64,000 nt of DNA from Dyadobacter fermentans (GCF_019924045.1 NZ_JAHXBN010000013.1:434001-498000); one strand, 5' to 3'; shown: positions 45,407 to 54,370, numbered from the stretch's first letter. Notes: generated by a model from the letters alone, not told the origin. A program made the numbers and translations.

Positions 45407-46615
45407 ATGAAACGGTTTTTACTCCTGTTACTCGTTCCTGCGCTGACGCACGCGCAACTCGCACCACCCGTGATGTCGGATAAGGCCAAGAAGATCCACG
45501 CCGCCGCATTGACCATCGATACCCACGCCGACGTACCTATTAATATGATGAAGCCCGGCTTCGACGTGGCTGTGGAGCATGATTTTGAAAAGGACCGCTC
45601 GCAGATCGATTTCCCGCGGATGATACGGGGCGGAATGGACGGAATGTTTTTTGCGGTGTACCTCGGGCAGGGCAAACGCACCGAAGAAGCCAATGCAGAA
45701 GCCAAGAAAAAGGCCCTGGCGATTTTTGACAAGATCCATGAGGCCGTAAAGGCCAATCCGCAGACCGCCGGGCTCGCTACGACGTCCAAAGACGCCTACC
45801 GCTTGCAGAAAGAGGGCAAGCGCGCCGTTTTTATTGGTATGGAAAATGGCTGGCCGGTAGGGAAGGACCTGGCCAACCTGAAACTCTATTACGATCTCGG
45901 CCTTCGCTACATCACCCTTTCGCATTCCCTGAACAACGACATTTGTGACTCTTCCACGGACGGCGACGGCCCGGAATTCAACGGATTGAGCGCATTTGGC
46001 GAGCAAGTGGTGAAAGAAATGAACCGGCTGGGCATTATGGTTGATATTTCGCACGTTTCGGATTCTACTTTTTATGATGTGATCAAACTCACGAAGGCGC
46101 CCGTGATCGCCTCGCATTCGTCGTGCCGCGCATTGTGCGATGTACCGCGGAATATGACCGACGATATGATTAAGACACTTGCCCAAAACGGCGGCGTGAT
46201 ACAGATCAACTTTGTACCCGGTTTTGTGAAAAAGCCTTCGGAGCCGCACGAGATGTCGCTGAAAGCATTGCGCCTCAAAATCCGCCAGACCGATCTTTCG
46301 GATGCGGATAAGAAGGCTTTGAGGGACGAAATGAAGGCGATCAATGAAAAGTATAAGTCGGATATGCCTACCGTCCAGGACGCTGTGAACCATATCGAGC
46401 ACGTGATCAAACTCACGAGTGTGGACCACGTGGGTATCGGTATGGACATGGACGGCGGCGGCGAGGTGATCGGCTTGCAGGACGTGAGCCAGATCGGCGC
46501 GATCACCGAGGAACTGGTCAAAAGAGGCTATTCAGCGAAGGATATCGAAAAAATATGGGGCGGCAATATCATGCGGGTTCTGGATCAGGTAGAAAAGGCC
46601 GCAGGCAACATCTGA
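45407..46615 (+). CDS. Membrane-type dipeptidase (M19)
   Basis: The 402-residue exported metallopeptidase has a signal peptide ending LTHA-QL. The first metal pair is in TIDTHADVPINM (HxD-type), the bridging Glu region is IFIGMENGWPVG and other ligands are in MVDISHVSDSTFYDV and VIASHSSCRALC. The closing DHVGIGMDMDGGG is typical. It cleaves dipeptides, including possibly D-amino-acid-containing ones from cell wall turnover. It is transcribed alone, before the branching enzyme gene. Confidence 0.92.
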   Translation: MKRFLLLLLVPALTHAQLAPPVMSDKAKKIHAAALTIDTHADVPINMMKPGFDVAVEHDFEKDRSQIDFPRMIRGGMDGMFFAVYLGQGKRTEEANAEAKKKALAIFDKIHEAVKANPQTAGLATTSKDAYRLQKEGKRAVFIGMENGWPVGKDLANLKLYYDLGLRYITLSHSLNNDICDSSTDGDGPEFNGLSAFGEQVVKEMNRLGIMVDISHVSDSTFYDVIKLTKAPVIASHSSCRALCDVPRNMTDDMIKTLAQNGGVIQINFVPGFVKKPSEPHEMSLKALRLKIRQTDLSDADKKALRDEMKAINEKYKSDMPTVQDAVNHIEHVIKLTSVDHVGIGMDMDGGGEVIGLQDVSQIGAITEELVKRGYSAKDIEKIWGGNIMRVLDQVEKAAGNI

Positions 46616-46742
46616 TTTGCATTCAAGTGGCGCTCCCGACGGTACAGAGGGGACAAAAAATATATACATTTTAATAAATAGTTTAATAAAATTGTAAATC
46701 TTACGTCCTCGAACAGATTACACATTAATTGAAGAATTACAA

Positions 46743-48749
46743 ATGGCTAAGTCAACCGGAAAGAAAAAAACAAACGCAACCGTCGATCCTGCCGAGGATG
46801 CCGGCACCCCTGTGGCGGCCCAGTCGGTGAATGCGGTGGAAACCATTAGCCGTTTTACAGACTTCGATATTCACTTGTTCCGTCAGGGCAAGCATTTCAA
46901 GCTTTATGAGAAGCTGGGTTCGCATGTGATGGAGGTCAATGGGGTGGTAGGGACGTATTTCGCAGTGTGGGCTCCCAACGCGACCTACCTGTCGGTGATC
47001 GGCAATTTCAACGGCTGGAACCATGGCAGCCATTCGCTGGCACCGCGCTGGGATAGTTCCGGTATCTGGGAAGGCTGGATTCCGAATGTCGGGGTAGGGG
47101 AAGTTTACAAATACTACATTATCTCCCAAAACGGGCAGCATCTCGAAAAGTCGGATCCTTTTGCGCTCTGGTGCGAGGTGGCGCCGCGCACGGCTTCCAT
47201 TGTATGGGATACCTGGTACGAATGGAATGACGCCGAATGGATGAAGATCCGCAAGGAAAAGAACAAGCTGAATGCGCCGATCTCGGTGTACGAAGTGCAT
47301 TTGGGCTCCTGGCAGCGCGACCCGTCAAATCCCGAAAGGCATTTGACCTACAAGGAGATCGCGGCCAGCCTGGTACCTTATGTGAAGGAAATGGGCTTCA
47401 CGCACGTGGAACTGATGCCGATCATGGAGCACCCGTATGCGCCTTCGTGGGGATACCAGATCACGGGTTACTTCTCTTGCTCGTCGCGCATGGGGACGCC
47501 GCAGGAACTGATGTACCTCGTAGATCAGCTGCACCAGGCGGGCATCGGTGTGTATATGGACTGGGTGCCTTCCCATTTCCCGGGCGATGCTCATGGGCTC
47601 TTCCGGTTCGACGGCACGGCATTGTACGAGCATGAAGACCCGCGTAAAGGCTACCATCCCGACTGGAAGAGCTATATTTTCAACTACGGAAGGAACGAGG
47701 TAAGGTCGTTTTTGATCAGTAATGCCATTTTCTGGCTCGACCGCTATCACTCCGACGGCTTGCGCGTGGATGCGGTGGCATCGATGCTCTACCTCGACTA
47801 TTCCCGCAAGCACGGTGAATGGATCCCGAACGAATTCGGCGGCCGCGAGAACCTGGAAGCGATTTCATTGCTACGTGAAATGAATGTCGCCGTCTACACC
47901 GAGTTCCCGGATATCCAGACCATCGCCGAGGAATCGACGGCATTCCCGGGCGTATCCCGCCCCGTGTTTGTAGGCGGACTGGGCTTTGGTATGAAATGGA
48001 TGATGGGCTGGATGAATGACACCCTGAAGTATTTCGAGAAAGACCCGGCGTTCCGCAAATGGCACCAGGACCAGCTTACATTCAGTCTCGTGTATGCATT
48101 TTCTGAGAACTTCATGCTGCCATTCTCGCACGACGAGGTGGTTTATGGCAAGAAGTCGCTCATTAACAAAATGCCCGGCGACGAATGGCAGCGGTTTGCG
48201 AACCTGCGCCTGATGTTCACATATATGTACACGCACCCGGGCACGAAGCTGATGTTCATGGGGGGCGAATTCGGGCAGACTTCGGAATGGAACTTCCAGC
48301 AGAGCCTGGACTGGCATTTGCTGGAACATGCGCCGCACAAAGGCATCCGTGAATGCGTGATTGCGCTCAACAAGCTGTACAAAGAGGAGCCGGCATTGTT
48401 CGACTATTCATTCTCACACGACGGCTTCGAATGGATCGATACACAGGACCGCGAAAACTCCGTACTCGTCTATGCCCGCAAATCGACCGACCCCACACGT
48501 AACCTGATCATCGCCCTGAACCTCACCCCGGTTCCCCGGAAAGGTTATCGCGTCGGCGTGGCCTCGGAAGGAAGCTGGAAGGAGATATTCAATTCGGATG
48601 CGGCGGAGTTCGGCGGCAGCGGGATCATCAATTATGAGCCGGTAACTGCGGAGAGCCATCAATGGCATGGGAAAGCCCATTCGCTGATCCTGGATCTGCC
48701 TCCGTTGGGTGCGGTGGTGCTCAGGAAAGAAGTCAAAAAACGCAAATAG
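46743..48749 (+). CDS. glgB: 1,4-alpha-glucan branching enzyme
   Basis: The 668-residue enzyme has a CBM48 domain (YFAVWAPNATYLSVIGNFNGW) and then the GH13 barrel. Catalytic residues are visible: nucleophile Asp in GLRVDAVASMLYLD, Glu in TIAEESTAFPGV and the stabilising Asp in LPFSHDEVVYGK. Before CBM48 about 35 residues are Lys/Thr-rich. It forms alpha-1,6 branches in glycogen. The rest of the glycogen operon is not next to it. A terminator follows. Confidence 0.95.
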   Translation: MAKSTGKKKTNATVDPAEDAGTPVAAQSVNAVETISRFTDFDIHLFRQGKHFKLYEKLGSHVMEVNGVVGTYFAVWAPNATYLSVIGNFNGWNHGSHSLAPRWDSSGIWEGWIPNVGVGEVYKYYIISQNGQHLEKSDPFALWCEVAPRTASIVWDTWYEWNDAEWMKIRKEKNKLNAPISVYEVHLGSWQRDPSNPERHLTYKEIAASLVPYVKEMGFTHVELMPIMEHPYAPSWGYQITGYFSCSSRMGTPQELMYLVDQLHQAGIGVYMDWVPSHFPGDAHGLFRFDGTALYEHEDPRKGYHPDWKSYIFNYGRNEVRSFLISNAIFWLDRYHSDGLRVDAVASMLYLDYSRKHGEWIPNEFGGRENLEAISLLREMNVAVYTEFPDIQTIAEESTAFPGVSRPVFVGGLGFGMKWMMGWMNDTLKYFEKDPAFRKWHQDQLTFSLVYAFSENFMLPFSHDEVVYGKKSLINKMPGDEWQRFANLRLMFTYMYTHPGTKLMFMGGEFGQTSEWNFQQSLDWHLLEHAPHKGIRECVIALNKLYKEEPALFDYSFSHDGFEWIDTQDRENSVLVYARKSTDPTRNLIIALNLTPVPRKGYRVGVASEGSWKEIFNSDAAEFGGSGIINYEPVTAESHQWHGKAHSLILDLPPLGAVVLRKEVKKRK

Positions 48750-48816
48750 TTTAGTAGAGGAGCAACGGTAAGGTCGCGAATGTGTGTCTACCGTTTACTT
48801 AATTCGTAGATGATCT

Positions 48817-48850
48817 TGAGGCAGAGGCTGGGGTCTCTGCCTTATTTTTT
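48817..48850 (+). terminator. Terminator after glgB
   Basis: An 8-bp stem AGGCAGAG/CTCTGCCT is followed by a run of Ts (positions within about 2 bp). Confidence 0.75.
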
Positions 48851-48858
48851 TACCTTTG
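48851..48858 (+). promoter_or_regulatory. -7 box of the barrel-like protein gene
   Basis: TACCTTTG matches TAnnTTTG and lies 22 bp before ATG 48881, right after the glgB terminator. No good -33 TTG is seen. Confidence 0.45.
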
Positions 48859-48880
48859 CCGTTCAAAACATCACGATCAA

Positions 48881-49561
48881 ATGAAAAGCATTCGATTCAT
48901 AGTACTTTTTGCTTTTTTAGGTTTATCAGAAGCTTTTTCTCAGGACATATCCCGCGTTACTTCCGGCATCGACGTCGGCCTGGGCTACCAGGACAAGGTT
49001 TGGGTGCCTTCGGTTACCTACCATCAGGAATTGAGCCTCAGTAACTTTCCCTGGTTCAGGATAGGTTGGGGTGTGCGGGGCTGGGGGTATTACGCCGGCC
49101 GCACAGACATGCTCCCCAAGGCCAGTGCTCTCAATGCCGACACGCTCAAATTCGGAAAAATCACTGCCAACGGCGCCAGCTTTCTGGTTGGGGCTAATTT
49201 CAGAGTTTGGAAATTCGACATCGGAGTCAATACCGACCTTTTTGGCGTTGCATTCGGCTTGAAACGCAATGCATTGTACGAAGGCGGCGGCCTTTATGGA
49301 GAGGGCGGCGCGCATTATAATTCCTACATTAAAAGCGGTCCTGCAACCCTGAATGCCCTGCCGCTGTTCATGGACAAGCAAAACGGGCAGTCGGAAGCAT
49401 ATGTCCGCTTCTGGATCACCGACCAGATCGGCGTGAAAGTAGCTTATGTGCATGGTCGCATGACGTACGCATCGCCTGACAAGCTGATCAACGGCCAGAC
49501 GCGCTATTCGACCACTTACGGCGTGCCTTACGTGGCGTTATCGTTCCCTTTATACAACTAA
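48881..49561 (+). CDS. Outer-membrane beta-barrel-like hypothetical protein
   Basis: The 226-residue protein has a signal peptide (LFAFLGLSEAFS-QD). Alternating hydrophobic/polar strands with aromatic ends (GLGYQDKVWVPSVTYHQEL, YVRFWITDQIGVKVAYVHG, VPYVALSFPLYN) and a terminal aromatic residue near the C-terminus fit a small outer-membrane barrel. No functional motif is present. It is followed 17 bp later by the Nudix gene. Confidence 0.7.
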   Translation: MKSIRFIVLFAFLGLSEAFSQDISRVTSGIDVGLGYQDKVWVPSVTYHQELSLSNFPWFRIGWGVRGWGYYAGRTDMLPKASALNADTLKFGKITANGASFLVGANFRVWKFDIGVNTDLFGVAFGLKRNALYEGGGLYGEGGAHYNSYIKSGPATLNALPLFMDKQNGQSEAYVRFWITDQIGVKVAYVHGRMTYASPDKLINGQTRYSTTYGVPYVALSFPLYN

Positions 49562-49578
49562 TATTCGCGCACTAGCTT

Positions 49579-50250
49579 ATGGCAGAGAATCTGACCGATT
49601 CGCATAAATACAATCTCTGGAAGAACCGCCTGGTCGGGAATGGGCTTGATATCCACCGGATCGACGAGCTTTATACCCGTCGCAACGGTCATGGCGAAGT
49701 ATTGTTCTCGCTCCTCTACACCGACGCGACAACGCCGGAAGGTAATAAAATACCGCCCATTTGCTTCCTGAAAGGCGAAGTCGTAAGCGTGCTCGTATGT
49801 TTTATTGATGTAGTGACCGGAGAAAAATACCTGCTCCTCGTACAGCAGCGTCGTATTTGCGACGGCTCAATGACCTACGAACACCCGGCCGGCATGCTCG
49901 ACAGCGAGAGTGACGCAGCCTCCGTCGCCGCGCGCGAGGTTTTCGAAGAAACCGGCATCGCCGTCGAAAAATCTCAGCTGATCAGCGTCAACAGCGAACC
50001 ATTCTACCCGTCCACCGGCACGAGCGACGAAGCGATGTACATGTTCTATTGTGAACTGGAACTCACTTCTGAGGCCATCCAGTCGTACCACGACACCGTA
50101 CAAGGCCTGCTTTCCGATCACGAGTACATCAAGACTTTCGTTGTCCCGTTCGAAGAAGGCCACAAGCTGATCACGAATGTAAACGGGGTATTACTTGATT
50201 ATCTCTACCTGAAAAGCGTGGGCGACTGGGAGTTGCTGAAAAAGTTGTAA
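49579..50250 (+). CDS. Nudix hydrolase
   Basis: The 223-residue enzyme has an ADP-ribose pyrophosphatase-like fold. The Nudix box reads GMLDSESDAASVAAREVFEETGI: the REVFEETGI part is intact, but the first Glu of Gx5E is displaced by one residue (Ser at the expected site, Glu just before it). It hydrolyses a nucleoside diphosphate linked to another group; the substrate is unknown. It is translationally close to the barrel-protein gene. Confidence 0.82.
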   Translation: MAENLTDSHKYNLWKNRLVGNGLDIHRIDELYTRRNGHGEVLFSLLYTDATTPEGNKIPPICFLKGEVVSVLVCFIDVVTGEKYLLLVQQRRICDGSMTYEHPAGMLDSESDAASVAAREVFEETGIAVEKSQLISVNSEPFYPSTGTSDEAMYMFYCELELTSEAIQSYHDTVQGLLSDHEYIKTFVVPFEEGHKLITNVNGVLLDYLYLKSVGDWELLKKL

Positions 50251-50257
50251 TTTTGGG

Positions 50258-51943
50258 TCACTGATTTTGAAACAAATTTTCGGGGAATTGCTCAAAATTG
50301 AAAATAGAAGCTATATTTGCACCCCGATAAGGCTTCAAAGCCAGCGACTGCTCCCGTAGTTCAATGGATAGAATAATGGTTTCCGGTACCATCGATAGGG
50401 GTTCGAATCCCTTCGGGAGCACCCTAAGGGACAAGTCGTTTTTAAACGCACTTGTCCCTTTTTTTTGCGTTCGTAACTTGCTCGTTATCTGATAAATAAG
50501 GTCGATCCCTTCGTTCAGCCGAGCGGTTCGATGTTCGATTCCGTCAAACGTCAAATTTTCCGGGAAGATCGAACCAATTATCTGCCTTTTTTCTTCTATC
50601 GTACCTGATTTATAGAGCTTTGAGAGGTGTTCGAGTCCCGTGAGGATATGCTTTAAATATGCGCCTATTTCTGCATGATCATCGGAAAAGCTGTTGAGCT
50701 TAATTTCAAGCTCTTCGATTCGTTTTGTACAGTGCGATTTTACATGCTCAAAGTCTTCCGTTCCCAACAGCCCATCGACCAATTTAATCCGGGCATTTCG
50801 CAATCTCTCGTTTATCTTGTCGAGTTCTTCGACTAAATTTCGACGTTCCATTTCCCGAATTTTGGTCTGTTCTTTGTAGGTGGCAAGCACCAGATCAGAA
50901 TAAATTTTCATCCGGCCGGGACGCGGTACAAGCATGTTGAGTTGCCTTTCGAACTTTTCATTTACGTCGTCCGCTTTAAATCGCACACCACACGACGAAG
51001 AACAGTGATAATAGTAGTAGTAAGTGCTTCTTCCTTTCGATGCGCTTCCAGACAGCATTCTATCGCATTTGGTACAACGTAAGAACCCCCGGAGAGGAAG
51101 GTTGTCATCTGAAACGATTTTTGGCTTTTGATATGGATTCCGTTTTCGTCCGGAAATCATATCCTGCACTAAATTGAACGTTGAGGGCGACACGATTGGC
51201 TCGTGCAATCCCTTCACACGCTGTGCCTTTTCCCCTTCGAATTCGGGAATAAATATTTGTCCGCAATAGACCGGATTCCGAATTGCAAGCCAAAAGTTGT
51301 TTTTACTGCACTTTAGTCCTTTTCTGACCGCTTGCTTCCATACCTGTTCCGTGTTAAACCTACCTAGGGCAAGTTCTTCAAACACCCATTTCATTATCTG
51401 TGCCTTATTTGTGTCAGGCTCAATTATTTTTTTTCCGTCAAATGAGCGGGTATTACGATATCCTATCGGGGCGGTGGCAACCCAGCGTCCTTCTTTCTTG
51501 GCGCGCCGCATGCCGTGGAAGACATTTAACGCGCGACGGTCATTCTCAACTTCGGGCGCAGCTAAATAGAAAGCCAGCATGATCTTGTTTTCTGGAATTC
51601 GGATATCAAGTGGTTGTTCGATAGCCTGTGGTTCAATACCTGCTTTGCGAAGGATATTAATCATTTGGTAGGCATCACCAGCGTTGCGACTGAACCGGTC
51701 CCATTTTGTAAATAGGATCTGATCAATCTGAAGTCGTTTCTTCTCCCTTAATCGGGCAAGTAGCATTTGCCACTTTGGCCGCAAGAATGTTTTTGCCGAA
51801 TGGTCCTCGAGGATCACTTCGGCAACTTCCACGGAATTGTGCTTACACCAATTTCGCAACCTTTCCTCTTGATCTCGCTGAGAATAGCCTTTTTCTGCCT
51901 GTTCATCAGTGCTTACCCTGACATATAGAATAGCTCTGGACAT
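50258..51943 (-). CDS. Large serine recombinase, C-terminus antisense to tRNA-Arg
   Basis: The 561-residue integrase has catalytic Ser11 in ILYVRVSTDEQ and the resolvase core with DQILFTKWDRFSRN. The recombinase domain and zinc ribbon (CTKCDRMLSG ... HCSSSCG) follow, then a coiled coil (RRNLVEELDKINERLRNAR). Residues after about 507 are encoded antisense to the tRNA and its terminator (VLPKGFEPLSMVPETIIL), so the natural tail is set by the integration site. It would catalyse integration and excision of the element on its right. It is more AT-rich than its left neighbours. Confidence 0.88.
   Translation of the reverse strand: MSRAILYVRVSTDEQAEKGYSQRDQEERLRNWCKHNSVEVAEVILEDHSAKTFLRPKWQMLLARLREKKRLQIDQILFTKWDRFSRNAGDAYQMINILRKAGIEPQAIEQPLDIRIPENKIMLAFYLAAPEVENDRRALNVFHGMRRAKKEGRWVATAPIGYRNTRSFDGKKIIEPDTNKAQIMKWVFEELALGRFNTEQVWKQAVRKGLKCSKNNFWLAIRNPVYCGQIFIPEFEGEKAQRVKGLHEPIVSPSTFNLVQDMISGRKRNPYQKPKIVSDDNLPLRGFLRCTKCDRMLSGSASKGRSTYYYYYHCSSSCGVRFKADDVNEKFERQLNMLVPRPGRMKIYSDLVLATYKEQTKIREMERRNLVEELDKINERLRNARIKLVDGLLGTEDFEHVKSHCTKRIEELEIKLNSFSDDHAEIGAYLKHILTGLEHLSKLYKSGTIEEKRQIIGSIFPENLTFDGIEHRTARLNEGIDLIYQITSKLRTQKKGTSAFKNDLSLRVLPKGFEPLSMVPETIILSIELREQSLALKPYRGANIASIFNFEQFPENLFQNQ
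50288..50319 (+). promoter_or_regulatory. Promoter of tRNA-Arg
   Basis: TTG at 50288-50290 and TATATTTG at 50312-50319 with a 21-bp gap form a strong Bacteroidota promoter 30 bp before the tRNA. Confidence 0.7.
50350..50421 (+). tRNA. tRNA-Arg (anticodon CCG)
   Basis: The acceptor stem GCTCCCG/CGGGAGC is perfect. The anticodon arm ATGGT-TTCCGGT-ACCAT puts CCG at positions 34-36, reading CGG. The T arm AGGGG-TTCGAAT-CCCTT is intact. Discriminator A is at 50421 and CCA is not encoded. Confidence 0.95.
50426..50466 (+). terminator. Terminator after tRNA-Arg
   Basis: AAGGGACAAGT at 50426-50436 pairs perfectly with ACTTGTCCCTT at 50450-50460, followed by six more Ts. Confidence 0.85.
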
Positions 51944-51951
51944 GGTATTGG

Positions 51952-52143
51952 TTATTTTGTTGACGAATTGCGCTTCGAACCAGAAGCCTTACGAAAATAC
52001 TGATTAATAGCCAATGTAACCAGGTGTTGCATCGATTCCAGCATCTTTTCTGCTTGTTCGATAGTTAGATCTTCGCCAATATCTTTCAGATGTTTGACGA
52101 CACTCAAGACTTGCTCATTGTTAGGTTTACCTCGTTTCTCCAT
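51952..52143 (-). CDS. Small helical protein upstream of the recombinase
   Basis: The protein has 63 residues from ATG 52143. It reads as two amphipathic helices (NNEQVLSVVKHLKDIGEDLT, IEQAEKMLESMQHLVTLAINQYF) and a basic tail (KASGSKRNSSTK). I recognise no family. It ends 8 bp before the recombinase start, so it is likely cotranscribed and may be a directionality or accessory factor. The style resembles the 51-residue protein at 28099. Confidence 0.55.
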   Translation of the reverse strand: MEKRGKPNNEQVLSVVKHLKDIGEDLTIEQAEKMLESMQHLVTLAINQYFRKASGSKRNSSTK

Positions 52144-52586
52144 TGCCACGCTCTTTTCTCCAAGCCTTAATATAGGTCTGTGAAAACGGGGAACAAGCAC
52201 CCTTTCGATTTTCGAATGGGTCAATGCGGAGATGAACGTTCCGAAGAATAGCTTTGGTTATTTGTCCTCGCCTGGGGGCACAAGAAGTAGAGTATCCTAC
52301 CTGCAACGGGGCAAATGTCGCATCAAATTTTTGTTGATCTAGAATCGATATCTAAATGCTTGAAAATGAGAGACAAATTTGAGCGTTAAAAGCCAAGTAG
52401 TGTACGTAAATACGGTCGTTAAAGTGAAATTTCAATATCCTGCCAAAGTTTGTCCTCCTATCGTTGGGAGAGGGATTTTTGTTCAGTTAAAGGGGAGTGC
52501 TACACCTTAATCTGTACTTTTCCATCGACTCCAGAAATACATTAATAGTTGGCCGTCTGTGTGTGAACGGTCCAATCCAAAAAATA

Positions 52587-52617
52587 CTTGCAACTAAATA
52601 GATCTCTCAATATATTT
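52587..52617 (+). promoter_or_regulatory. Promoter of the MarR-GNAT gene
   Basis: TTG at 52587-52589, a 20-bp gap and TATATTTG at 52610-52617 give a near-perfect Bacteroidota promoter, with transcription start near 52624. Confidence 0.75.
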
Positions 52618-52621
52618 GCAT

Positions 52622-52641
52622 AACTGATTATATAAATAGTT
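52622..52641. promoter_or_regulatory. Palindrome over the start site, candidate MarR operator
   Basis: AACTGATTATATAAATAGTT is an imperfect palindrome (AACT/AGTT arms, TTATATAA centre) covering the predicted transcription start and ending directly before ATG 52642. It fits autorepression by the MarR domain. Confidence 0.55.
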
Positions 52642-53598
52642 ATGAACTTATTTAGTAAGACGGGAAAAATGGCTCTTGGGAGTCGGTTACGCTTGTTTAC
52701 AGGCCGCATAACCGATGATGCTGCTAAGATATACGAGTTGTATAATGTGGACTTCTCTCCAAAATGGTTCCCCGTATTTTTTGTGCTCTCTACTGATGGG
52801 GCAAAGACGATTACTGAAATCGCCGATGATATCGGACATTCTCAGCCATCCGTCACAAAAATTATTAAAGAGATGGAAGCGGCCGGAATTGTAGCCGGTA
52901 ACCAAAAGTCAAAGGATAAACGCAGAAATGTAGTTAGCCTGACTGAGGCGGGGGGCGCACTTGCAGAGAAGGTAAAAGTTCAATCCGGAGATATCGAGGT
53001 GGCTATTGATGAAATTATCAGCGAGGCCACGCACAACCTTTGGGAGGCGCTTGCTGAATGGGAATACCTCCTTGATCAAAAGTCACTGCTAACACGGGTT
53101 CAAGGACAAAAGAAACTCCGAGAGAGTAGGGATGTTCAAATTGTCCCATACGAGGATAGATACCAAACTCACTTCAGATCACTCAATGAACAGTGGATCT
53201 CCACCTACTTTAAAATGGAGCCATCTGATTCCCTGGCACTTGACAATCCCAGAGAAGCCATTTTAGAGACCGGCGGGAAGATATTCGTAGCACTGTACGA
53301 AAATGTACCTGTGGGCGTGTGCGCAATGATTAAACTGGAAGATCCAGAGTATGACTACGAATTAGCAAAAATGGCCGTAGCCCCAGCTGTACAGGGCAAA
53401 AATATAGGCATGCTGCTTGGCGAAACAGTGATCAAGACTGCCCGTGAACTCGGCGCGTCAAAAATATACCTGGAAAGTAATACCATTCTGGCGCCAGCTA
53501 TCAAGCTATACCAAAAACTTGGTTTTCAGAAAGTTGTTGGCAGAGCCACTCCTTATGAGCGCTGCAATATTCAAATGGAGTTAAATTTAAAAGGCTAA
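52642..53598 (+). CDS. MarR-GNAT fusion regulator/acetyltransferase
   Basis: The 318-residue protein has an N-terminal MarR winged helix (ITEIADDIGHSQPSVTKIIKEM, wing NQKSKDKRRNVVSLTEAG) up to about residue 150, and a C-terminal GNAT domain with LAKMAVAPAVQGKNIGMLLGE as the acetyl-CoA loop and KLGFQKVVGR at the end. Such fusions sense a ligand and may acetylate a small molecule. It has a perfect promoter and a palindrome over its start. The DUF2000 gene follows after 3 bp. Confidence 0.9.
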   Translation: MNLFSKTGKMALGSRLRLFTGRITDDAAKIYELYNVDFSPKWFPVFFVLSTDGAKTITEIADDIGHSQPSVTKIIKEMEAAGIVAGNQKSKDKRRNVVSLTEAGGALAEKVKVQSGDIEVAIDEIISEATHNLWEALAEWEYLLDQKSLLTRVQGQKKLRESRDVQIVPYEDRYQTHFRSLNEQWISTYFKMEPSDSLALDNPREAILETGGKIFVALYENVPVGVCAMIKLEDPEYDYELAKMAVAPAVQGKNIGMLLGETVIKTARELGASKIYLESNTILAPAIKLYQKLGFQKVVGRATPYERCNIQMELNLKG

Positions 53599-53601
53599 AA
53601 A

Positions 53602-54012
53602 ATGTACGATAAAAAAGTAGCAATCGTCATCAAAGACGATCTTCTTCCATGGCAAAAAATGAATGTGGTTTCATTTTTGGCAGGCAGCATTGCCATAAAA
53701 TTTCCCGAAACACATGGCGGTGAATTCGTGACCGCGGATGATGTAAAATTCCTTCCTTTCGTCAAGCATCCAACACTTGTCTACAAAGCAAATAGCTCCG
53801 AAAAAATGCAACGAGCCTTTCAGCGGGCAAGAGATCGGGATCTAGCTATCGGGATCTACACCAAGCCTCTTTTTGCTACCAGATCCGGAGAAGAAAATGT
53901 CCAGGAAATTGCAAGCCACACAGTTGATGATCTAGACCTGGTCGGCATCATTATCTATGGGGAAAATAAAAAGGTAGATAAGGCATTAGACGGCTTAAAA
54001 TTCCACGAATAG
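53602..54012 (+). CDS. DUF2000 family protein
   Basis: The 136-residue protein begins DKKVAIVIKDDLLPWQKMNVVSFLAG, the DUF2000 signature, and closes with DLDLVGIIIYGENKKVDKALDGL. The fold is related to peptidyl-tRNA hydrolase 2 but the function is unknown. No signal peptide. It is cotranscribed with the MarR-GNAT gene, so it may share its inducer. Confidence 0.85.
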   Translation: MYDKKVAIVIKDDLLPWQKMNVVSFLAGSIAIKFPETHGGEFVTADDVKFLPFVKHPTLVYKANSSEKMQRAFQRARDRDLAIGIYTKPLFATRSGEENVQEIASHTVDDLDLVGIIIYGENKKVDKALDGLKFHE

Positions 54013-54035
54013 ATTTGTGAGAACCTACGGGAATC

Positions 54036-54370
54036 ATGGTAGCAAATTCAAACCTTCATAATTCCACCATCAAGGGAATAATAGATAATGGGTTCGCTCT
54101 CAGCGCTGAAGATTTGGCCGGAACTTTGAATGCGGAAAAGAAACAATTATCAAAAGGATGTATGAATTATAGGACTATCGCGGAGTACGTCTTCATCCCA
54201 ATGACCCGAAAGTATAGGTAATTCATCCCTTTCCCCAGCACCTACAATTTCTACGCAAAGTCGACCAAAGGTGTATGGTCGGGTAATTACGGCTAGTGTT
54301 CTTTGGGATTAGCTGCCTTACTAAAAGAAGATGTCAAAATAACCACCACCTCGGGCGCTGAGAATAAGTA
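54036..54370 (+). pseudogene. Decayed alkylmercury lyase-like gene
   Basis: A frame from 54036 reads LHNSTIKGIIDNGFALSAEDLAG, as in alkylmercury lyase-like proteins. It is then broken. A shifted frame gives GVRLHPNDPKV, a stop, and VIHPFP; the first frame resumes with STYNFYAKSTKGVWSGNYG, a stop, CSLGLAALLKEDVKITTTSGAENK and a stop. Family proteins carry uninterrupted HPFS-PTNF, WWGNCAWCSLG and ITT segments, so at least one frameshift and several stops have killed it. The C-terminal half is missing. Confidence 0.65.

Larger units (their letters stand above)
52144..52641. other. Intergenic region left of the MarR-GNAT gene
   Basis: About 498 bp between divergent genes. It is AT-rich and holds the promoters of both units. 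I find no RNA gene or other reading frame with convincing features, though an att-like or regulatory role cannot be excluded. Confidence 0.55.

Noticed and set aside
50258..50421. Conserved C-terminal domain of the recombinase
   Set aside because: The sequence is only the antisense of the tRNA and its terminator; it reflects the integration site.
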